Source: Pseudomonas sp. Marseille-Q3773 (lineage in GTDB: Bacteria > Pseudomonadota > Gammaproteobacteria > Pseudomonadales > Pseudomonadaceae). From it: a stretch of DNA of 64,000 bases. Each line of letters begins with the position of its first letter. The stretch's first letter is position 1. Below the pieces are notes generated by a model. The model was not told the origin of the DNA. It ran no database searches and saw only the letters and a list, made by a program, of their open reading frames with translations. Made by a program: the position numbers and the translations under genes. The DNA is taken from the NCBI RefSeq assembly GCF_916618955.1, contig NZ_OU745390.1, forward strand, positions 3,844,001 through 3,908,000. Reading direction: 5' to 3'. Shown here piece after piece: positions 7,823 to 18,859 of the stretch.

Positions 7823-9358
7823 ATGACAATTGAAACCAAGGTGCCCGCTCAGGCCCCGCGTACGCTAGAGGCCTGGGTAAAGCTGCTCGAGAGTGTTCGC
7901 ATCCCGGTGCCGAAGCACAGCTACGACCGGGTCATGGCCGCGATCCACGATAGCCGCCGCTCGCTGCGCGATATCGCCGAACTGATGCAGGATAGCCCGG
8001 CGCTGGTGCTGTCGGTGATGCGCGAAGCCAATCACCCCACCAATGCCAGCCTGGCCGAGCCGGCCGAGAGCCTGGAAGTCGCCCTCAACCGGCTGGGCCT
8101 GGAGCGCAGCGAACAACTGCTCAAGCGTCTGCCTGCGCTGCCTACCGAAGAGATCCCGCCGGTACTGTGCCAATTCCAGCTGATCAGCCAGCACGCCTCG
8201 CAGCAGGCCAGCGGCCTGTTCGCCAGCCGCCTGGCACGCCTGTGGCAGGAAATTCATTGGGGCAGCCTGCTGTTCCTGGCACCACTGTGGCCGCTGGCGC
8301 TGGCCTACCCCAAGCTGCTCGACACCTGGGAATTGCGGGTTATCCACAAGGGCGAAGATGCCGCCCATGTCGAGGAGCAGCTGTTTGGCGTGCGCATCAT
8401 GACACTGTGCCAGACCATGGCAGAGTACTGGCGCCTGCCACAGTGGGTGACCCAGGGTTATCGCCTGCTGCTGGAAGAGCGCGAACAACTGGCCCAGGTG
8501 CTCAACATCGCCCGCGATCCGGACCTGCTCAGCCAGCAACATCGCCTGGATGCCGAGCCCGGCCTGCGTCGCTGGTTCAACCAGCCGGCCAATACCGTGC
8601 TTTTGGCCAACAACCTGGCCCTGGCAGCACAGGTGGGCTGGGACAACCCGCACCTGCTGCGCTGGCAACTGTTGACCGCGCTGTACCTGCAGACCTCGCT
8701 GGAAGACGTGCAGCAGCAGGTACACCAGCAGGCAGCAGCCAGTGCCCGCCGCCATGCCCAGCACGCCCTGTTCCACCCGGCCGAAGCGCTGATCTGGCCT
8801 TGGCACCAGCGCCGTCCGCACCCGGACATGCTGGCACCGCCACCGCCCAGCAACGAAGAACTGGCGCGCTGGCGCAAGCTGTGCCAACACCTGCTGACCC
8901 AGCCCAGCCCGTTCACCAACAGCGTGCACCTGGCCACCCAGGCCCTCGAAGCCCTGTTGGCCTGCGGCATGCAGCGCGTCCTGCTGCTGAGCCTGGACAA
9001 GGCCAGCGATCAACTGCGCGTGCAGCAGTTCGCCGGGTTGCCCAAGGAGGCCGGGGCGCTTGCCCTGCAGGTGTCGCAGAACAAACTGCTGCAGAAGCTG
9101 CTGGCCCAGGCCGGCCAGTTACGCATTACCCCGCAAAACCACAGCCAGTTCTCGGCGCTGCTGCCGGCCCCGCTGCGTGCCTTGTTCAGCAGCGAGCACG
9201 TGCTGCTGCGCTCGCTGGCGGTGAACGACCAGGTGTTGATGCTGATGGTGGCCGACCAAGGCAGCCGACCGCTGGCCGAGGTCAGCGTGCAGGCTTTCGC
9301 CAAGACCGCACAATGCACCGAGCGGGCGCTGTCGGTGTTTGCCAACCGCAAGGCCTGA
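7823..9358 (+). CDS. HDOD-domain protein with C-terminal GAF-like region
   Basis: Predicted cytosolic regulatory protein of 511 residues. The HDOD domain occupies about residues 20-230: VMAAIHDSRRSLRDIAELMQ is the typical N-terminal helix, and DSPALVLSVMREANHP matches the DP.L...ll..aNs core. Catalytic HD metal ligands are not evident, as expected for HDOD proteins, which are related to HD phosphohydrolases but are thought not to be enzymes. The C-terminal part (about 365-505) has alternating strands and helices resembling a GAF sensor domain. It sits 43 bases before the sulfurtransferase gene on the same strand and diverges from motA. HDOD proteins in Pseudomonas often affect motility or biofilm signalling; the function here is unproven. 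Confidence 0.82.
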   Translation: MTIETKVPAQAPRTLEAWVKLLESVRIPVPKHSYDRVMAAIHDSRRSLRDIAELMQDSPALVLSVMREANHPTNASLAEPAESLEVALNRLGLERSEQLLKRLPALPTEEIPPVLCQFQLISQHASQQASGLFASRLARLWQEIHWGSLLFLAPLWPLALAYPKLLDTWELRVIHKGEDAAHVEEQLFGVRIMTLCQTMAEYWRLPQWVTQGYRLLLEEREQLAQVLNIARDPDLLSQQHRLDAEPGLRRWFNQPANTVLLANNLALAAQVGWDNPHLLRWQLLTALYLQTSLEDVQQQVHQQAAASARRHAQHALFHPAEALIWPWHQRRPHPDMLAPPPPSNEELARWRKLCQHLLTQPSPFTNSVHLATQALEALLACGMQRVLLLSLDKASDQLRVQQFAGLPKEAGALALQVSQNKLLQKLLAQAGQLRITPQNHSQFSALLPAPLRALFSSEHVLLRSLAVNDQVLMLMVADQGSRPLAEVSVQAFAKTAQCTERALSVFANRKA

Positions 9359-9401
9359 GCCTTGCGCTACAATCGCCCCTCTTTGCAACTGGAGACCGTG
9401 G

Positions 9402-10211
9402 ATGACTGACTTTTCCGGCCTGCCCCTGGTAATAGAAGCTGCAGACCTGCTGCCGCGCCTCGGTTCGCCACAGCTGATCCTGGTCGACCTGAGCAGTAGC
9501 AACCGCTATACCAGCGGGCACATCCCCGGTGCACGCTTCGTCGAAGGCAAGCGCACCCAGCTTGGCCAGCCGCCTGCGCCCGGTCTGCTGCCGGCCCAGG
9601 CCGATCTGGAGAAGCTGTTCAGTGAGCTCGGCCACCGCGACGATGCGGTTTATGTGGTTTACGACGATGAAGGTGGCGGCTGGGCCGGGCGCTTCATCTG
9701 GCTGCTCGATGTGATTGGCCACAAGCACTATCACTACCTGAACGGCGGCATCCAGGCGTGGCCGGCCGACAAGCTCTCCACCGAAGTGCCCGCCAGCGGC
9801 AATACCCCCGTGCAGCTGCGTATCGACACGGCGCCCACAGCCACCCGCGAATACCTGCAAAGCCGCCTGGGCGCGGAAGACCTGGTCATCTGGGACGCCC
9901 GTGGTCCGCAGGAATTCCGCGGCGAGAAAGTGCTGGCAGCCAGGGGCGGCCACATTCCCGGTGCAATCAACTTCGAGTGGACGGCCGGCATGGACCTCAA
10001 CGACCACTTGCGCATCCGCCAGGACATCGCTGAAGTCCTGCAGAACCTGGGTATCACCCCCGACAAGGAAGTGATCACCCATTGCCAATCCCACCGCCGC
10101 TCCGGTTTCACCTACCTGGTGGCCAAGGCCCTCGGCTACCCACGCGTCAAGGCCTACGCCGGCTCGTGGAGCGAATGGGGCAACCACCCGGACACGCCTG
10201 TAGAAGTCTAA
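9402..10211 (+). CDS. Two-domain rhodanese-family sulfurtransferase
   Basis: Thiosulfate or 3-mercaptopyruvate:cyanide sulfurtransferase family, 269 residues with two rhodanese modules. The first (about 10-120) contains ILVDLSSSNRYTSGHIPGARF and is the non-catalytic half. The second (about 145-265) contains DLVIWDARGPQEFRGE, GHIPGAINFEW and the active-site loop EVITHCQSHRRSGF, with Cys as persulfide carrier followed by a CX4R geometry. The loop differs from classic rhodanese (CRKGVTA) and MST (CGSGVTA), so substrate preference is open. The start at 9402 follows GGAG and directly precedes conserved sequence. It lies between the HDOD gene and psd, whose start is nine bases beyond the stop. Confidence 0.88.
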   Translation: MTDFSGLPLVIEAADLLPRLGSPQLILVDLSSSNRYTSGHIPGARFVEGKRTQLGQPPAPGLLPAQADLEKLFSELGHRDDAVYVVYDDEGGGWAGRFIWLLDVIGHKHYHYLNGGIQAWPADKLSTEVPASGNTPVQLRIDTAPTATREYLQSRLGAEDLVIWDARGPQEFRGEKVLAARGGHIPGAINFEWTAGMDLNDHLRIRQDIAEVLQNLGITPDKEVITHCQSHRRSGFTYLVAKALGYPRVKAYAGSWSEWGNHPDTPVEV

Positions 10212-10220
10212 GGAACCTGC

Positions 10221-11084
10221 ATGAAATCCCGTTTGTTCATCATCAGCCAGTACCTGCTGCCGCACCATCTGCTGTCGCGCCTGGCCGGCTGCATCGCCGA
10301 ATGCCGTGTACGCTGGTTCAAGAACGCCTTTACCGCCTGGTTCGCCAAGCGCTACCAGGTGAACATGGCCGAAGCCCTGGTCGAAGACCTGAGCGCCTAC
10401 GAGCACTTCAATGCATTCTTCACCCGCGCCCTGAAGCCAGGCGCGCGCCCGCTGGACGAAACCCCGGGCGCCATCCTGTGCCCGGCCGACGGTGCCGTCA
10501 GCCAGCTGGGTCCGATCGAGCACGGTCGCATCTTCCAGGCCAAGGGCCACGGTTTCAGCGCCCAGGAACTGCTGGGCGGTGACCCGGCGATGGCCGCACC
10601 GTTCATGGGCGGCGAGTTCGCCACCATCTACTTGTCGCCGAAGGACTACCACCGCGTACACATGCCGCTGGCCGGCACCCTGCGCGAAATGGTCTATGTG
10701 CCGGGCCGCCTGTTCTCGGTCAACCAGACCACCGCCGAAAACGTCCCCGAGCTGTTCGCCCGCAACGAACGCGTGGTGTGCCTGTTCGATACCGAACGCG
10801 GGCCGATGGCCGTGGTGCTGGTAGGTGCGATGATCGTCGCCTCGATCGAGACCGTGTGGGCCGGGCTGGTGACGCCGCCCAAGCGCGAGCTGAAGACCTT
10901 CCGTTACGACGAAGCCAGCCGCGCGCCGATTCACCTGGAAAAAGGGGCCGAGCTGGGCCGCTTCAAGCTGGGCTCGACCGCTATCGTGCTGTTCGGGCCA
11001 GAGCAGGTGAAATGGGCCGAGACGCTGGGTGCTGGCTCTGCGGTACGCATGGGGCAACAGTTGGCGATGCCTGTGCAGGCTTGA
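10221..11084 (+). CDS. psd: Phosphatidylserine decarboxylase proenzyme
   Basis: Makes phosphatidylethanolamine from phosphatidylserine at the inner membrane. The 287-residue proenzyme should self-cleave at Gly251-Ser252 in FKLGSTAIVLFG, giving a beta chain and a small alpha chain whose N-terminal Ser becomes the pyruvoyl cofactor. Other family landmarks are YEHFNAFFTRALKPGARP, LCPADGAVS, and LSPKDYHRVHMPLAG with the catalytic His. An AAGGA ribosome-binding site lies just before the ATG, within the spacer after the sulfurtransferase gene. It converges on serB across a REP pair. Confidence 0.97.
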   Translation: MKSRLFIISQYLLPHHLLSRLAGCIAECRVRWFKNAFTAWFAKRYQVNMAEALVEDLSAYEHFNAFFTRALKPGARPLDETPGAILCPADGAVSQLGPIEHGRIFQAKGHGFSAQELLGGDPAMAAPFMGGEFATIYLSPKDYHRVHMPLAGTLREMVYVPGRLFSVNQTTAENVPELFARNERVVCLFDTERGPMAVVLVGAMIVASIETVWAGLVTPPKRELKTFRYDEASRAPIHLEKGAELGRFKLGSTAIVLFGPEQVKWAETLGAGSAVRMGQQLAMPVQA

Positions 11085-11099
11085 CTGCCAGATGTATCG

Positions 11100-11205
11100 C
11101 TGGGGCCGCTTTGCGGCCCATCGCGACACAAGGCCGCTCCCACAGGAGGTAGGCGATTACCTACGGGAGCGGCCTTGTGTCGCGAAAGGGCTGCGAAGCA
11201 GCCCC
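11100..11205. repeat. REP pair (type 2)
   Basis: Inverted units built on GGGGCCGCTTTGCGGCCC and TCGCGACACAAGGCCGCTCC, a second REP type distinct from the GGGAGCGGGC type. It lies between convergent psd and serB. Confidence 0.8.
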
Positions 11206-11216
11206 GAATTTGCAGA

Positions 11217-12431
11217 TCAGCCGCGCGCGTCGCGGTCACGCACACCCAGCAGGTACAACACCCCATCAAGCCCCAGGGTGGAAATCGCCTGCTTGGCCGA
11301 CTGGCGTACCAGCGGCTTGGCGCGGAACGCCACGCCTAGGCCAGCCAGTGACAGCATCGGCAGATCGTTGGCACCATCACCCACGGCAATGGTCTGCTCC
11401 AGCTCCAAGCCTTCTTCGCTGGCCAGCTTCTGCAGTAGCTCGGCCTTGCGCTGAGCATCAACGATGGGTTCCACGGCCACGCCGGTCACCTTGCCATCGA
11501 CCACTTCCAGCTCGTTGGCGAACACGTAATCGATACCCAGGCGCGCCTGTACCTGGCGCGCAAAATAAGTGAAGCCACCGGACAGGATCGCGGTCTTGTA
11601 GCCCAGGCGCTTGAGCTCGGCGAACAGGTTCTCGGCCCCCTCGGTCAGGCGCAGCGAAGCACCGATTTCGTCCAGCACCCCGACATCCAGCCCTTTGAGC
11701 AGCGCCATGCGTTCCTTGAAGCTGGCGCGGAAGTCCAGCTCGCCGCGCATCGCGCGCTCGGTGATTGCCGCCACCTGTTCGCCCACACCGGCGGCCTTGG
11801 CCAGTTCATCGATGACTTCGGCTTCGATCAGCGTCGAGTCCATGTCGAACACCGCCAGGCGACGGTTGCGGCGGAACAGGTCGTCCTTCTGGAAAGCGAT
11901 ATCAATGTTCAGTTCCTCGGCCAGGGCGAAGAAATCGGCACGCAGGGCCTGGCCATCGCTCGGCACACCACGCACGGATATCTCGATGGCCGCCTTGCCT
12001 TTGCCGGTCTGGGCATCCAGCGCGACACGGGCCGACAGGCGCTCGATACGCTCGATGGTCAGGCCATACTGGCTGATTACCGCACTCACCCGCTGCAGTT
12101 GCTCGGGGGTGATCTTGCGGCTGAGCAGGGTGACGATGTGGCGCGCCTCACCCTGGCCGTCGGCCCAGTGCTGGTAGTCGGCCTCGGAAATCGGCGTGTA
12201 GCGGGCCTGCAGGTTCAGCTCGTGGGCCTTGGCCTGCACGCTTTGCAGCAAGGCAGTCGCCACTTCGTTGTCCGGAATGTCGACCAGGATGCCGAACGAC
12301 AGGGTGCCGTGCATGACGGCCAGGCCAATGTCGAGGATACTCACACCGCCCTGCAGCAGGACGCCGGTGATGGCCGCAGTGAGACCGGGACGGTCCTCAC
12401 CGGTGATGTTTATCAGGACGATTTCGCGCAC
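11217..12431 (-). CDS. serB: Phosphoserine phosphatase SerB
   Basis: Last step of L-serine synthesis: hydrolysis of O-phosphoserine. The 404-residue protein has ACT-type regulatory sequence in its N-terminal half (LINITGEDRPGLTAAITGVLLQGG is the first ACT motif) and a HAD hydrolase domain from about residue 190: AVFDMDSTLIEAE carries the nucleophile and acid Asp, followed by ILSGGFTYF and AVGDGANDLPML. The start is taken as the GTG at 12431, preceded by GGAG and giving VREIVLINITG; an ATG eleven codons upstream would add unrelated residues. It diverges from the AhpA-type gene and converges on psd. Confidence 0.93.
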   Translation of the reverse strand: MREIVLINITGEDRPGLTAAITGVLLQGGVSILDIGLAVMHGTLSFGILVDIPDNEVATALLQSVQAKAHELNLQARYTPISEADYQHWADGQGEARHIVTLLSRKITPEQLQRVSAVISQYGLTIERIERLSARVALDAQTGKGKAAIEISVRGVPSDGQALRADFFALAEELNIDIAFQKDDLFRRNRRLAVFDMDSTLIEAEVIDELAKAAGVGEQVAAITERAMRGELDFRASFKERMALLKGLDVGVLDEIGASLRLTEGAENLFAELKRLGYKTAILSGGFTYFARQVQARLGIDYVFANELEVVDGKVTGVAVEPIVDAQRKAELLQKLASEEGLELEQTIAVGDGANDLPMLSLAGLGVAFRAKPLVRQSAKQAISTLGLDGVLYLLGVRDRDARG

Positions 12432-12565
12432 AACCTGGCTCCGACTTCGATGAAAAATGCGCATTCTACCGATTTTCCGTGACCATCGGGCGCCGGCGAT
12501 ACTTTGCCGACAAAACCCGGCTCGCTATACTCCCCACACTTTCATGCCATTAAGAGCCGAGCTCA

Positions 12566-14023
12566 GTGAACCGGCCCACGCCCGTCAAACCAGACAACTT
12601 CTTCCTGATGATCTATCGCGCCCTGAGTCAACGTCGCGTGCCGCTGGCACTGCGCATCGCCTGCACCAACATTTTCCTGGTGGCGCTGGCGCTGGTGATC
12701 TACGCCTGCGTGATGGGCCTGCAATTCAAGCAGGCCATGCACGAGCAGGCCGATGCCCTGGGCCAGAGCCTGACCACCCAGACCGCCACCTCGGCGACCG
12801 AACTGCTGGTGGCCAACGATATCCTCAGCCTCAACGTGCTGCTGGGTAACCTGGTGAAGAACCCGCTGGTAGCCCATGCCGCCATCTATAGCGTGGACAA
12901 CCGCATTCTCGCCGAAGCCGGCCAGCGCCCGCGCAACAGCCTGCTGGGCGAGGCCGAAGGCCTGTACCAGACCAAGATCACCTTCCAGGACGTGACTGCC
13001 GGGCAACTACGCATCAGCCTGGACATGAGCCAATTCCAGCAGCCGATGCTGATCAGCTTGCAGAGCATGGGCATCCTCGCCGGCATCCTGCTGGTGCTGG
13101 CCCTGACCCTGAGCCTGCGCCAGGGCCGCTTCATCACCTTGCCGCTGCTGCAGTTGCGGGTATGGCTGCGCGACCCGCAGCCCCATACCCCGGCTACCGA
13201 CCGTCAGGACGAGATCGGCGATATAGCCCGCCAGCTGCATGCACGCCTGGCGCCGCCGCCACCACCGGAGCCGGAGCTGGAGGAAGAGGACGACGAGCAT
13301 TTCCACGACGTGCAGGACGCCCCTCTCGCCGCGAAAGCCGCACCACGCGTGAAGGTTGCTGCCCAGGCCGATGAAGATGACGACGAGGCCTTTGCCGGCC
13401 TGCTGGACGACGACAACACCCCCAAGGCTACCGTGGTCGAGTCCGACGAGCCGCAATTCACCGCCGTGCTTGCCGTACAGCTGGGTTCCCAGGAACAGTT
13501 GCGTCGCCTGCCGCGCACGCGCCTGACCGAGCTGACCGAGCGCTACCGCGACTGCCTGGAGCACGCGGCCTCGCTCTACGACGGCGAAACCCACACCCTC
13601 AACGACGGTAGCACCCTGGTGCTGTTCCACAGCCGCGACTGCGGCGAGGACTACCTGACCAACGCCATCTGCTGCGGCGAGCTGCTGCGTGCCCTGGGCC
13701 ATGCCCTGCAGATCGAAGTGGCGGACAGCGGCATCACCCTGCAGCTGCAACTGGGCCTGGCCTTGGGTAACGACCTGCAAGGCCTGGAACTGGTAGACCT
13801 GCTGATGACCGAGAAGGCCCAGGACGCGCTGGCGCTGTCGCAACACAGCCGCAACCTGTTGCTGGTGGAGCGGCAGATCAGCGACGACACCCTGATTCGC
13901 CAGCGCGCCCGCATTCGCCCGATTGCCAGCCCGGAAGGCGCCTGCTGTGTGGAGCGGCTGATGGAGCCTTATCCGTCGATGCTGGAGCGGCAACTGGCGC
14001 GGATGCACGAACGCCGGGCCTGA
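12566..14023 (+). CDS. AhpA/SMP-type inner-membrane protein with HAMP-like region
   Basis: 485-residue membrane protein of poorly known function. After a short basic N-terminus there is a transmembrane helix (IFLVALALVIYACVMGLQF, about 35-53), then a periplasmic domain of about 120 residues resembling the SMP/YtjB family (ATSATELLVANDILSLNVLLG), and a second helix (about 170-190). Cytoplasmic HAMP-like sequence follows. A strongly acidic, proline-rich linker (PPPPPEPELEEEDDEHF) comes next, and then a C-terminal domain of about 180 residues that recalls nucleotide-cyclase folds but lacks clear catalytic residues. The start is GTG at 12566; an ATG lies at 12608. It diverges from serB and ends before a REP pair and a strong terminator. 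Confidence 0.75.
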   Translation: MNRPTPVKPDNFFLMIYRALSQRRVPLALRIACTNIFLVALALVIYACVMGLQFKQAMHEQADALGQSLTTQTATSATELLVANDILSLNVLLGNLVKNPLVAHAAIYSVDNRILAEAGQRPRNSLLGEAEGLYQTKITFQDVTAGQLRISLDMSQFQQPMLISLQSMGILAGILLVLALTLSLRQGRFITLPLLQLRVWLRDPQPHTPATDRQDEIGDIARQLHARLAPPPPPEPELEEEDDEHFHDVQDAPLAAKAAPRVKVAAQADEDDDEAFAGLLDDDNTPKATVVESDEPQFTAVLAVQLGSQEQLRRLPRTRLTELTERYRDCLEHAASLYDGETHTLNDGSTLVLFHSRDCGEDYLTNAICCGELLRALGHALQIEVADSGITLQLQLGLALGNDLQGLELVDLLMTEKAQDALALSQHSRNLLLVERQISDDTLIRQRARIRPIASPEGACCVERLMEPYPSMLERQLARMHERRA

Positions 14024-14031
14024 TACCGGCC

Positions 14032-14120
14032 CCTGTGGGAGCGGGCGTGCCCGCGAATCAGGCACCGCGGTGTGTGGCACCGGCTGCGCCGGTGTTCGCG
14101 GGCATGCCCGCTCCCACAGG
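14032..14120. repeat. REP pair (type 1)
   Basis: Inverted CTGTGGGAGCGGGC..GCCCGCGAA units with a nested CACCGGCTGCGCCGGTG hairpin, immediately after the AhpA-type gene. Confidence 0.85.
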
Positions 14121-14154
14121 TCCCTGTAACATCGATGGGGCATGGTTTTACAGC

Positions 14155-14195
14155 AGATACGAAAAAGCCCGCATGGTTGCGGGCTTTTCGTATCT
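14155..14195. terminator. Strong bidirectional terminator
   Basis: A near-perfect palindrome: AGATACGAAAAAGCCCGC pairs with GCGGGCTTTTCGTATCT over 17 bp with one bulged A and a six-base loop. A and T tracts on the two arms allow intrinsic termination in both directions, for the plus-strand AhpA-type gene and the minus-strand PqiC-like gene. Confidence 0.9.
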
Positions 14196-14205
14196 GGCAG
14201 TTCGA

Positions 14206-14919
14206 TCAGAACCGGTAGACTTCCATATCGGTACGAATCGGAGCAGCCATCGGAATCTTGGATTTCTCCGGAGCCTTTTTCACCTGTACCGGCGCAGCTG
14301 GCTTCTTGGGCGTTTCTTCGGCAATCGCAGGCTGGTTGGCCAGCGGTTTCACTGCAGTGCTCAGCTGTTCGGCCAGCTTCTGCAGCAATTGGCCCTGGGC
14401 CTGCACCTGCGATGCCTCGCTGCCCTCGTGCTGTTGCTCAAGGTGAACGATGCGGTTGTCGCGCACATGGCCACGGCGGTCCAGCAGGCGCCACTGGGCA
14501 TCCAGGATGGCCGGCTGGTCCTTGCCCGAATCCAGGCGAGTGATCGATAGCAGCACTTGTACATCCGGGGTGAAGCCGGCAGTCGCCGGCGCCAGCACCA
14601 CACGCTGGCTATCCAGGCGCCAGGCAAGCTGGCGCACCAGCAGCTGGTCGATATCCGCCGAAAGGCTACCAGCCCAACGACCGTCGGTCGCGGAGCTCAA
14701 GCTGCCATCGGCCTGACGCTGCAGGAATGTCTCGCGTTGCAGGTAATCGGCTACCGATACCGGGCCGAGTACCACGGCCATGCCTGCACTCTGCGAAGGC
14801 TGGCCAGGATCACCACTGTCGAGCTGGTACAGGGCAACCGGCTGGTGCATGGTGCACCCGCCTAGGCCCAGCAGGCCAGTCATCAACAGCGCAAATGGAA
14901 GGCGCAGAAGTTTCATCAT
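14206..14919 (-). CDS. PqiC-like (ABC-type transport auxiliary) lipoprotein
   Basis: Predicted outer-membrane lipoprotein of 237 residues. MMKLLRLPFALLMTGLLGL followed by GGC gives a clear lipobox, with acylation expected on that Cys. The mature part starts with YQLDSG and contains VVLGPVSVADYLQRETF, a DQLLVRQLAWRLD helix and TPDVQVLLSITRLD, matching the PqiC/YmbA family of lipoproteins that assist MCE-type lipid transport across the periplasm. The C-terminal 50 residues are Lys/Pro-rich. PqiA and PqiB, the usual partners, are not adjacent; the neighbour upstream is parC. The open frame extends to 14961, but the signal peptide fixes the start at 14919. Confidence 0.8.
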   Translation of the reverse strand: MMKLLRLPFALLMTGLLGLGGCTMHQPVALYQLDSGDPGQPSQSAGMAVVLGPVSVADYLQRETFLQRQADGSLSSATDGRWAGSLSADIDQLLVRQLAWRLDSQRVVLAPATAGFTPDVQVLLSITRLDSGKDQPAILDAQWRLLDRRGHVRDNRIVHLEQQHEGSEASQVQAQGQLLQKLAEQLSTAVKPLANQPAIAEETPKKPAAPVQVKKAPEKSKIPMAAPIRTDMEVYRF

Positions 14920-15088
14920 CCCATCCAGGCGGTCGCCAACAGGCCAACCGCAGTGATACACGTAGATTCAAACGGGCACACGGCCACGCCGGCACCGCAA
15001 GGGCCATATCATCCGCGAAATAACCGTCCGACTCCAGCATTTCTGCCCGGAACGGCGCTGAAATTGCCGTTCCAGACATTTCAACCGG

Positions 15089-17872
<2,784 letters not shown>

Positions 17873-17876
<4 letters not shown>

Positions 17877-18859
17877 GGCTTGGCGCTCCAGCCGCCTTGC
17901 GGCGCGTCGAAACGCCAGACGATCGGCCGTGTCTCGCCATCGGCACGCGCGCCGTTGTTGTTATCCACGCCGATCCAGGCGCCCTCGGCATCGATCACCA
18001 GGGCTTCGGCCAGACCATACGGCTGTTGATAGCGACGCGACTCGGTCAGGGCGTCGGCAGCGAACGACCAGCAGCGTTCGACCGCACCGCTGTCGGCATC
18101 ACGCCGGCAAACCCGGTAGGCGTTGCGCTCGAGGGTGAACAGCTTGCCCTCGAACCAGGCCAGGTCGGCAAAGTCGCGCGACTGGGCCCGGGCATCGGGC
18201 ATTTGCGCCGGTTGCATCTCGACCCCGGCTTCGCTGAGCAGGACACAGCTGCGGCCACAGGCCCACACCGACTGCTGGCGCTCGATCGCCACCAGCCCAC
18301 GGCGCTCGCGCTCGGCAGCCAGCCACAGGCGGTCGCCCGCCGGGTTGATGGCCAGGCCTTCGAACAAGGCATTGAAGTTCAACAGCATGCCGCTGGCCCG
18401 GGCCTGACGCACCATGGCCGGGTCGATCTTCAACCAGCCCGCCTGGCCATCCGGTGGCAGTTGCAGTACGCCGGCATTAGCCTCGCTGACCAGGTACAGG
18501 TTGCCGGCCTGGTCGCAGGTGATGCCTTCCCAGTCCAGTTCGCCCCCGCGGATATACGACGCCGCCCAGTTGCGCGACTTCAGGCCCCACGGCAGGCCGC
18601 TGTCCGGCGCCGGCGGCGGGGTGAAGATGAGCGGCTGCGCGCGCCAGGCCGGGTCCTGCCGGTCGAAGCGGTAGATGCGGTCGTCGTCGCGGTCGGACAC
18701 GCCCCATAACCCGCCCCGGCATTCCACCAGGCCAGACAGGTTGCCCCCGCGCATGCCGTCGATCGGGTATTCGGCCCTCAACTTCAGCTCTGGCCAGTCG
18801 CCCGCCAGGCTTGGCAGGGCAACCAGCATCAGGCAGGTAGCCAGAAGCCGCCGAATCAA
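17873..18859 (-). CDS. Secreted esterase-like-activity-of-phytase family protein
   Basis: 328 residues with an N-terminal signal peptide (MIRRLLATCLMLVALPSLAGD). The mature part looks like a beta-propeller of the phytase-like esterase family: repeated blocks such as LSGLVECRGGLWGVSDRDDD, DWEGITCDQAGNLYLVSEAN, LFEGLAINPAGDRLWLAAER and PYGLAEALVIDAEGAWIGVD each carry the acidic Gly/Leu pattern of the fold. Enzymatic activity is a family annotation and remains unproven here. It overlaps parE by four bases upstream and the protease gene by four bases downstream, so translation of parE, this gene and the protease is probably coupled. Confidence 0.8.

Noticed and set aside
9282..11129. 615-codon minus-strand frame opposite the sulfurtransferase and psd genes
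   Set aside because: Spans two real genes on the other strand and has no family similarity.
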